The notes below the pieces were generated by a model, which did no database searches, had not been told where the DNA came from, and worked only from the letters and a program-made list of their open reading frames with translations. Made by a program: the position numbers and the translations under genes. A stretch of 13,580 nucleotides of DNA from JACTOJ01 sp032335695 (GTDB taxonomy: Bacteria > Bacillota > Clostridia > Clostridiales > Clostridiaceae), in assembly GCF_032335695.1 (NCBI RefSeq), contig NZ_JACTOJ010000049.1:1-13580 (forward strand). The letters are read 5' to 3'. Positions 7,546 to 13,580 of the stretch are shown piece after piece. Position 1 is the stretch's first letter. Each line of letters begins with the position of its first letter.

Positions 7546-8583
7546 ATGGAGGACAAAAAAGTGATTCTAGAGGTAAAAGATTTAGTGATAAAATTTAAGC
7601 TTAGAGGTAAGGTACTTACTGCCATAAGAAATATTGAACTGCAGCTTTATGAAGGAGAAAGTCTAGCTGTGGTTGGAGAATCTGGTTCAGGTAAATCTGT
7701 TTTCACAAAATCCTTTATGGGACTTTTGGATGACAACGGCTATATAGACTCTGGAAGTATAATGTACGAAGGAGAAGATTTGGCTAAATTTAAGAATGAA
7801 AAGGAATGGCTGAAGATAAGAGGTAAAAAAATAGCCATGGTATTTCAGGACCCTATGACTGCTCTTAACCCATTAAAGACTGTGGGAAAACAAATAGAAG
7901 AAGCGGTTTGTATGCATCAAGGCTTAAAGGGTGAGGAGAGCAGGAAATTAGCATTGGATATACTAAAGGACGTAGGAATAAGCAATGCTGAAGCCAGGTA
8001 TAATCAGTATCCCCATGAATTTTCCGGCGGTATGAGGCAAAGGGCGGTAATAGCCATTGCGGTAGCCTGCAATCCTCAAATACTTATCTGCGACGAACCT
8101 ACCACAGCTTTAGATGTTACCATACAGGCTCAAATACTGCAGCTGCTTAAAAATCTTCAGAGCAAGTACAAGCTCACCATAATATATATAACTCATGATT
8201 TGGGAGTAGTGGCAAAGGTAGCGGACAGAGTGGCAGTAATGTATGCTGGAGATATAGTTGAAATCGGTACTGCGGAAGAGATATTTTATAATGCAAAGCA
8301 TCCCTATACCTGGGCACTTTTATCCTCACTTCCTCAGCTTGGAATAAAGGGAGAGGCACTGTATTCTATAAACGGAACACCTCCTAATCTTTTCAATGAG
8401 ATAAAAGGGGATGCCTTTGCACCAAGAAATCCTTATGCATTAAAAGTAGATTATGAAAAACGTCCGCCTTATTTTAAAGTAAGCGATACTCATAAAGCTA
8501 AAACTTGGCTGTTAGACCCGAGAGCTCCTAAAGTGGAACCGCCTTTTATAATAAAGGGACTTTTAAGTCAGTGGGAGGAATAA
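7546..8583 (+). CDS. oppD: Oligopeptide ABC transporter ATP-binding protein OppD
   Basis: A 345-residue ATPase that powers peptide import, peripheral to OppBC. Walker A GESGSGKS is at 44-51, the Q-loop at FQDP (100-103), the signature FSGGM at 159-163, Walker B ILICDEP at 179-185 and the switch His at 217. After the nucleotide-binding domain comes the oligopeptide extension beginning KHPYTWALLSSLPQ (251-264) and ending with GDAFAPRNPYAL (288-299). That last motif lacks the cysteines that form an iron-sulfur site in some OppD/DppD proteins, so no cluster is expected here. The frame is open back to 7483, but AAAGGAGGG at 7531-7539 fixes the start at 7546. It follows oppC by 22 bases. Confidence 0.94.
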   Translation: MEDKKVILEVKDLVIKFKLRGKVLTAIRNIELQLYEGESLAVVGESGSGKSVFTKSFMGLLDDNGYIDSGSIMYEGEDLAKFKNEKEWLKIRGKKIAMVFQDPMTALNPLKTVGKQIEEAVCMHQGLKGEESRKLALDILKDVGISNAEARYNQYPHEFSGGMRQRAVIAIAVACNPQILICDEPTTALDVTIQAQILQLLKNLQSKYKLTIIYITHDLGVVAKVADRVAVMYAGDIVEIGTAEEIFYNAKHPYTWALLSSLPQLGIKGEALYSINGTPPNLFNEIKGDAFAPRNPYALKVDYEKRPPYFKVSDTHKAKTWLLDPRAPKVEPPFIIKGLLSQWEE

Positions 8584-8586
8584 TTT

Positions 8587-9537
8587 ATGGAAAGTGAAGC
8601 TAAGGAAATACTTCTTCAGGTAAAGGATTTGAGCATAGAATTCGGAAAAGGTAAAAAGGCTTTTAAAGCTATCGACAAGGTAAGCTTTGACATATATAAA
8701 GGGGAAACCTTTGGGCTTGTAGGAGAGTCCGGTTCTGGAAAGACCACTATAGGCAGAGCCATTGTTAGGATAAATGAAACCTCAGGGGGAGAAATAATAT
8801 TTAAGGGAAACAAAATAAACGGAAAAATAAGCAGAAGCTTGGATAAGGAAGTAACGAGAAAGATACAGATGATATTCCAAGATCCAATGGCCTCTTTAAA
8901 TGAGAGAGCCAAGGTGGATTATATAATTTCAGAGGGACTTTATAATATCAAAAACTATAAGGATGAAAAGGACAGAAAGGCTAAGGTGGAGAAGGCCTTA
9001 ACCGACGTAGGTCTGCTTCCTGAATTTGCCTCCAGATTTCCACACGAATTTTCTGGAGGACAAAGGCAGCGTATAGGCATTGCCAGATCTATGGTTATGG
9101 AGCCGGAGCTTATTATTGCAGATGAACCCATATCCGCACTGGATGTTTCCATAAGAGCTCAGGTTTTAAATCTCATGTCTAAGCTTCAGGAGGAAAAAGG
9201 ACTCACTTATATGTTTGTAGCTCATGACCTTTCAGTAGTAAGGTTCATAACGGACAGGGTTGCCATAATATATAAGGGAAGAATAGTAGAAATGTCTGAA
9301 ACGGAAAAGCTCTTTGAAAACCCGCTGCACCCATACACCAGATCTCTGCTTTCAGCTATTCCTATACCTGATCCAAGGGCAGAGAAAAACAGGAAGATTG
9401 AAGTTTATGATCCAAGCCTTTATGATTACTCCAAGGACGCACAGCAGTGGACGGAGATAGAAGAGGGACATTTTGTACTGGCTAATAAGAAAGAAATAGA
9501 GGAATATAAAGAGATCTTACAGAAAAAATTTGCTTGA
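8587..9537 (+). CDS. oppF: Oligopeptide ABC transporter ATP-binding protein OppF
   Basis: A 316-residue ATPase, the expected heterodimer partner of OppD. Walker A GESGSGKT is at 46-53, the Q-loop FQDP at 97-100, the signature FSGGQ at 155-159, Walker B LIIADEP at 175-181 and the switch His at 213. The C-terminal oligopeptide extension carries NPLHPYTRSLLSAIP (245-259). GGGAGGAA at the end of oppD is the ribosome binding site; only three bases separate the two genes. All ATPase motifs are canonical, so both sites of the heterodimer should be active. Confidence 0.94.
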   Translation: MESEAKEILLQVKDLSIEFGKGKKAFKAIDKVSFDIYKGETFGLVGESGSGKTTIGRAIVRINETSGGEIIFKGNKINGKISRSLDKEVTRKIQMIFQDPMASLNERAKVDYIISEGLYNIKNYKDEKDRKAKVEKALTDVGLLPEFASRFPHEFSGGQRQRIGIARSMVMEPELIIADEPISALDVSIRAQVLNLMSKLQEEKGLTYMFVAHDLSVVRFITDRVAIIYKGRIVEMSETEKLFENPLHPYTRSLLSAIPIPDPRAEKNRKIEVYDPSLYDYSKDAQQWTEIEEGHFVLANKKEIEEYKEILQKKFA

Positions 9538-9573
9538 TTATAAAGCGCAAAGGCACAGGGAGGGGTAAAAGTG

Positions 9574-10509
9574 ATGATAAAACCCAAAGCTTTGAAAAAA
9601 GGTGACACTATTGGGTTAATAGCTCCTTCGGGAGCAGTTAAGGCTAAAGATACAGCTCTTGAGGCAATAAATATATTGGAAGCTCAGGGCTTCAAGGTAA
9701 AGGCAGAGGACAGCTGCTTTGAAAGGTATGGTTATCTTTCAGGCAGCGATGAACTAAGAGCAGCAGATTTAAACAAAATGTTTAAGGATGAGGAAGTGAA
9801 GGGAGTGTTCTGCCTTAGAGGAGGCTATGGAACTCCAAGAATACTGGATAGGATAGACTATGAAATGATAAAGAAAAACCCTAAGGTATTCATAGGCTAC
9901 AGCGATATAACAGCTATACACATAGCCTTAAACAGATTTTGTAAGCTTGTAACCTTTCACGGACCAATGGCGGCCTCGGACATGGTTGGCGGCTTTGATG
10001 AATTTTCAAAGGCAAGTTATCTTAAAGCTATCATGGAGTCAGAGCCTCTGGGAGAACTCACTAATCCAGAAAGCTTTGAAATTAAGACTTTGGTAGGAGG
10101 AAAAGCCTCAGGGCAAATAGTAGGCGGAAATCTTTCACTGATAGCTGGAACCCTAGGAACACCTTATGAAATCAATACTAAGGGTAAAATTCTGTTTATT
10201 GAAGACATAAGCGAATACACCTATTCCGTGGATAGAATGCTCACAGAGCTGAGACTTTCTGGTAAGCTGGAGGAATGCAGCGGGATTATAATAGGAGACT
10301 TTAAAGAATGTGAGCCTCAATATGAAAACTTCGACCATACCTTAATTCAGGTCTTTGAGGATATAATAAAGCCCTTAGGTAAGCCAACAATATACAATTT
10401 CAGAGCTGGACATTGTACTCCTAAGATAACAATACCATTAGGGGCAGAGGCAGAAATAGATGGAGATAACTGCAAAGTTACAGTGCTGGAGAGTGCTTTG
10501 GAGGAGTAG
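9574..10509 (+). CDS. ldcA: LD-carboxypeptidase (peptidase family S66, LdcA/YkfA type)
   Basis: A 311-residue cytosolic serine peptidase expected to remove the terminal D-Ala from murein tetrapeptides. The family triad is visible: nucleophile Ser110 in IGYSD, Glu210 in FIEDI, and His280 in RAGHC. The N-terminal KGDTIGLIAPSG and FCLRGGYGTPRILD (about 79-92) are typical S66 blocks. The frame allows a GTG at 9571, but GGGAGGGG at 9558-9565 is better spaced (8 bases) for the ATG at 9574. It lies 36 bases after oppF and is probably the last gene of the operon. MccF-like self-immunity enzymes share this fold, but the operon context favours peptide recycling. Confidence 0.92.
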   Translation: MIKPKALKKGDTIGLIAPSGAVKAKDTALEAINILEAQGFKVKAEDSCFERYGYLSGSDELRAADLNKMFKDEEVKGVFCLRGGYGTPRILDRIDYEMIKKNPKVFIGYSDITAIHIALNRFCKLVTFHGPMAASDMVGGFDEFSKASYLKAIMESEPLGELTNPESFEIKTLVGGKASGQIVGGNLSLIAGTLGTPYEINTKGKILFIEDISEYTYSVDRMLTELRLSGKLEECSGIIIGDFKECEPQYENFDHTLIQVFEDIIKPLGKPTIYNFRAGHCTPKITIPLGAEAEIDGDNCKVTVLESALEE

Positions 10510-10525
10510 AAATCCAAGATTTTAT

Positions 10526-10554
10526 TTGCTACAAAAATGTGATATGATTATAGT
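10526..10554 (+). promoter_or_regulatory. Candidate sigma-A promoter between ldcA and the CRISPR array
   Basis: TTGCTA at 10526-10531 and TATAGT at 10549-10554 are exactly 17 bases apart (4/6 and 5/6 consensus matches). The start would be near 10561. It could drive the CRISPR precursor transcript through about 220 bases of leader, or a short RNA ending at the hairpin at 10590-10619. Sequence match only. Confidence 0.45.
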
Positions 10555-10587
10555 AAATTAAGTAGCATTTGGAAATAATAATAACTA

Positions 10588-10620
10588 GTAAAATGGGGTT
10601 TGCAGCAAACCTCATTTTTA
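10588..10620 (+). terminator. Terminator hairpin after ldcA
   Basis: The left arm 10590-10602 (AAAATGGGGTTTG) pairs with 10606-10618 (CAAACCTCATTTT), 13 bp with one G-T wobble and a three-base CAG loop; the T-rich end of the right arm serves as a short U tract. It lies 80 bases behind ldcA. The bases CCTCATT (10610-10616) can instead pair with AATGAGG (10624-10630), giving an exclusive alternative fold. Confidence 0.7.
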
Positions 10621-10630
10621 AACAATGAGG

Positions 10631-10781
10631 CTCCAACCATTGAAAATAGAGGGCTTAAGCATGCTTTTTTAAAAAAGTAATTTGCATTACTGCCGCTTCA
10701 CTGCAAAGTTAATCTGATTGAAGAATTAGTTAAAGCTGTGAAGGCAGTGATATCAATGGGTTTAGAATCTTAGAATTTTGG
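10631..10781 (+). promoter_or_regulatory. Probable CRISPR leader
   Basis: This AT-rich stretch without a supportable gene directly precedes repeat 1. I place the leader here because the repeat orientation matches the transcribed strand of the very similar C. difficile type I-B repeat as I recall it. It contains an interrupted inverted repeat, ATTACTGCC + TTCAC (10686-10701, with GC bulged) against GTGAA + GGCAGTGAT (10738-10751), and the tandem words TAGAATCT and TAGAATTT close to the first repeat. No repeat degeneracy at either end confirms the polarity. Confidence 0.55.
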
Positions 10782-13418
10782 GTTTTATATTAACTATGAG
10801 GAATATAAATATGCTAATTATCATCTTAAAGGTGCAGAGTATTTTAGTTTTATATTAACTATGAGGAATATAAATAAGGCTAAATTACTCGTAACACTAT
10901 CAGAATGAACAGTTTTATATTAACTATGAGGAATATAAATCGTGTAGAAGCTTCTGCAAGCTCTGATTTAATAAAGGTTTTATATTAACTATGAGGAATA
11001 TAAATTTAGTAATAGATGAATCAGGTGTATATGTAGGAGTAGTTTTATATTAACTATGAGGAATATAAATTTACCAGGCTTAGCTACAAAGACATAAATA
11101 CCCCAAAGTTTTATATTAACTATGAGGAATATAAATCATAATACATTATACAATACACACATCTACACAACCGTTTTATATTAACTATGAGGAATATAAA
11201 TGTGAGAAAAAGACAGCTCTTTAATAAGCACAATAGGGTTTTATATTAACTATGAGGAATATAAATAACAACATCACTGGCAGTTTTATCCTCTATGGCT
11301 GGTTTTATATTAACTATGAGGAATATAAATATAAAAACGAGCAAAGCCAAGCCAATAATAAGTAGTGTTTTATATTAACTATGAGGAATATAAATTAATA
11401 TATATATGTCCACTTGAATCAGAATCATTAATAGTTTTATATTAACTATGAGGAATATAAATTATTGTTCTACTACTTTTGCAGTAGCCTTTTTTAATAG
11501 TTTTATATTAACTATGAGGAATATAAATAAAGCTAATATTTTATAATCAGCTACGTTAGTATTTGTTTTATATTAACTATGAGGAATATAAATTCAGGAT
11601 ATGATGTATATCCTGAAATGAATTATGCAAGTTTTATATTAACTATGAGGAATATAAATGAGCAAACCGAATAAACGGACTGTAAGCAGTAGCGGTGTTT
11701 TATATTAACTATGAGGAATATAAATAGGGACATCAATCCAAGGAGCAGAAGAAGGAGGACTAGTTTTATATTAACTATGAGGAATATAGATTTAGAATCA
11801 ACATAACTAGTATCAATAACAACATTGTTTTATATTAACTATGAGGAATATAAATTAGTAACAAGTTTTAACAAGCCAAAGAGAGAAAAGTTTTATATTA
11901 ACTATGAGGAATATAAATCCAAAATTTAATATATATAATTACTTGGACACCTTTGTTTTATATTAACTATGAGGAATATAAATTTTTAAGATATCTAGCA
12001 GAAATATCATCATGATTTTGTTTTATATTAACTATGAGGAATATAAATTGGAACAATATTGATGGCACGAAAGGCAAGAGCGTTGTTTTATATTAACTAT
12101 GAGGAATATAAATGTGGATTTTATGGATTTGTGGACAGCTTACGCCAAAGTTTTATATTAACTATGAGGAATATAAATGTTGATAGTCTTTGCGTTAGCT
12201 GCAGGTGTAAATCGTTTTATATTAACTATGAGGAATATAAATACATCACCATCAACAGAGTTAATGGTCTGCAAGGTAAGTTTTATATTAACTATGAGGA
12301 ATATAAATTTGAAAATGAAAAGATAAAATATTTAGGATTAGCAAAGTTTTATATTAACTATGAGGAATATAAATTCGGGTAATGCAACAGCATCTTCTAA
12401 TGATAGTTCTTGTTTTATATTAACTATGAGGAATATAAATATGAAAAAGCTACGTTCTTCCTTATCAACCGTAGTTGTTTTATATTAACTATGAGGAATA
12501 TAAATATTTTTACGATAGAGTGAACATAAGAAGAGATGACAGGTTTTATATTAACTATGAGGAATATAAATCTATATTTCTTAATAATGCCAATAAATCA
12601 CCAGTAGGTTTTATATTAACTATGAGGAATATAAATGCTTTCCAGTATTCTATAGCCTTTTCCATATCTGCGTTTTATATTAACTATGAGGAATATAAAT
12701 TCATTTTTAAAATAAGTAATACTTAAACCCGCAGTTAGTTTTATATTAACTATGAGGAATATAAATTAGAACCGGAATCTTTAGAGTGTGGCTCACAAGT
12801 AAGTTTTATATTAACTATGAGGAATATAAATTCTATAGTTATAGGACTATAAGAATACGTACCGAAGGTTTTATATTAACTATGAGGAATATAAATTCGA
12901 AATATACATTGTATCCCTTTATTTTTCCCACTGTTTTATATTAACTATGAGGAATATAAATTGTCAAGATTTCAGCATTGCAGGACACCAAAAGGGAGGT
13001 TTTATATTAACTATGAGGAATATAAATATAGGAAAGAAAGTATATAAGAGTGCTTTTATAATAGTTTTATATTAACTATGAGGAATATAAATCAATCAAC
13101 AAATAATTGAATTATACAGATATTTCTCGTTTTATATTAACTATGAGGAATATAAATGTAAAATTTACAGCAGGAAAAGTTACAATAAATTTAGGTTTTA
13201 TATTAACTATGAGGAATATAAATACTTATCGGCAGGATTGGCTGGAGTTTTTTACCCATGTTTTATATTAACTATGAGGAATATAAATACACCTTTAAAG
13301 TTTAGGTTTGAATCAGATGGTAATGTTTTATATTAACTATGAGGAATATAAATGCTGCTATCGTTTGGATCGAAGGCATGCTGAATACCGTTTTATATTA
13401 ACTATGAGGAATATAAAT
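10782..13418 (+). CRISPR. CRISPR array, 41 repeats and 40 spacers, type I-B-like repeat
   Basis: The 29-base repeat begins GTTTTATATT, has AACTATGAGG in the middle and ends AATATAAAT. Forty copies are identical; repeat 16 has one change. Repeats start at 10782, 10847, 10912, 10977, 11042, 11108, 11173, 11238, 11302, 11367, 11434, 11500, 11565, 11631, 11697, 11763, 11827, 11890, 11955, 12020, 12085, 12150, 12214, 12280, 12346, 12412, 12477, 12543, 12608, 12672, 12738, 12803, 12868, 12933, 12999, 13064, 13129, 13195, 13260, 13325 and 13390. Spacers are 34-38 bases (mostly 36-37), and I saw no duplicates. Repeat sequence and lengths fit type I-B of clostridia. No cas gene lies in the window, so processing and interference must rely on cas genes elsewhere. 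The repeat leaves two frames open, one reading FYINYEEYK, which produces spurious ORFs across the array. Confidence 0.99.
11763..11791 (+). repeat. CRISPR repeat 16, the only variant repeat
   Basis: The repeat ends AATATAGAT instead of AATATAAAT, an A to G change at repeat position 27. This lies in the last eight bases, which become the 5' handle of the crRNA carrying spacer 16 (11792-11826). In the possible repeat stem it replaces an A-T pair with a G-T wobble. Confidence 0.95.
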
Positions 13419-13535
13419 GTGATTATATTGAAGGTGATGAAAGATTAAAGGTAACCGTAAAAAAATTAGCGCCTAGAAGGTTAAAATCAGTTTTGATAAA
13501 ATAACAGATATTAATTAACTAGGGAGGTTATGTAC
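13419..13535 (+). other. Distal flank of the CRISPR array
   Basis: These 117 bases follow the last repeat. No further repeat copy and no strong terminator are visible. From 13421 to 13504 one frame is open and ends in TAA; it reads DYIEGDERLKVTVKKLAP and then RRLKSVLIK. It has no start codon of its own and looks like the C-terminal end of a protein, perhaps a gene remnant. AGGGAGG at 13521-13527 is the ribosome binding site of the next gene. Confidence 0.5.
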
Positions 13536-13580
13536 ATGCAAAAAGGTTCACAGGATAACAAATGGAAGGCTATATTTAAT
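13536..13580 (+). CDS. Start of an unidentified gene, cut by the window end
   Basis: The ATG at 13536 follows AGGGAGG at 13521-13527 with 8 bases of spacing, a strong initiation site. Fifteen codons are visible, reading MQKGSQDNKWKAIFN, with no stop. The product cannot be recognised from this. Its place beyond the array makes a cas gene possible, but nothing in the visible residues shows that. Confidence 0.6.
   Translation, partial: MQKGSQDNKWKAIFN

Noticed and set aside
10532..10640. Small hydrophobic minus-strand ORFs (about 28-30 codons) next to the array, considered as type I toxin candidates because C. difficile arrays neighbour such modules
   Set aside because: One ORF has only a GGAG about 15 bases before its start and the other has no visible ribosome binding site. 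Neither has the expected membrane helix with a lysine-rich tail, and they overlap the terminator hairpin.
12059..12726. ORFs of 107 and 83 residues inside the CRISPR array with repeated FYINYEEYK and ILTMRNIN
   Set aside because: They are translations of the repeat in its two stop-free frames, joined by spacers. There is no ribosome binding site and no gene-like composition.
13457..13487. Possible degenerate terminal CRISPR repeat, spaced 38 bases after repeat 41
   Set aside because: The spacing is right, but ungapped identity is about 12 of 29 positions, no better than expected for AT-rich DNA.

Overview
The window looks like a chromosomal segment of a low-GC Firmicute, most likely Clostridium or a close relative. 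The reasons are the AT-rich codon use, strong AGGAGG-type ribosome binding sites, a paired DUF1659/DUF2922 small-gene module, and a CRISPR repeat almost identical to the type I-B repeat of Clostridioides difficile as I remember it. All supported protein genes are on the + strand. Family names come from motifs read by eye; no database search was run.

Layout: (1) 1-142, the 3' part of a 5S rRNA gene and its terminator, the end of an rRNA operon. (2) 239-758, two small hypothetical genes (DUF1659 and DUF2922 families) with their own terminator. (3) 936-3370, three tightly packed genes: a class A beta-lactamase-like serine hydrolase without a signal peptide, an L-Ala-D/L-Glu epimerase and a VanX/DdpX-type D-Ala-D-Ala dipeptidase. 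(4) 3670-10509, a complete oligopeptide ABC importer (oppA, B, C, D, F) followed by an LD-carboxypeptidase of family S66. (5) 10510-10781, a gene-free segment with a promoter-like sequence, a terminator hairpin with an overlapping alternative hairpin, and the probable CRISPR leader. (6) 10782-13418, a CRISPR array of 41 repeats and 40 different spacers. (7) 13419-13580, a short trailer and the first 15 codons of an unidentified gene.

Blocks 3 and 4 together make sense as a murein-peptide uptake and recycling locus. The importer would bring in cell-wall peptides, the LD-carboxypeptidase would trim the terminal D-Ala from tetrapeptides, the dipeptidase would split D-Ala-D-Ala, and the epimerase would convert L-Ala-D-Glu to L-Ala-L-Glu so that ordinary peptidases can finish the job. 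The plan resembles B. subtilis dpp/ykf and E. coli ddpX-ddpABCDF. No vanH or vanA partner is seen, so the VanX homologue looks metabolic rather than a vancomycin-resistance gene.

The CRISPR array is large and its repeats are almost perfectly uniform (one base changed in one repeat), yet no cas gene lies inside the window. I found no clearly undescribed system. The least explained parts are the segment between the carboxypeptidase gene and the array, and the open-frame remnants flanking the array.
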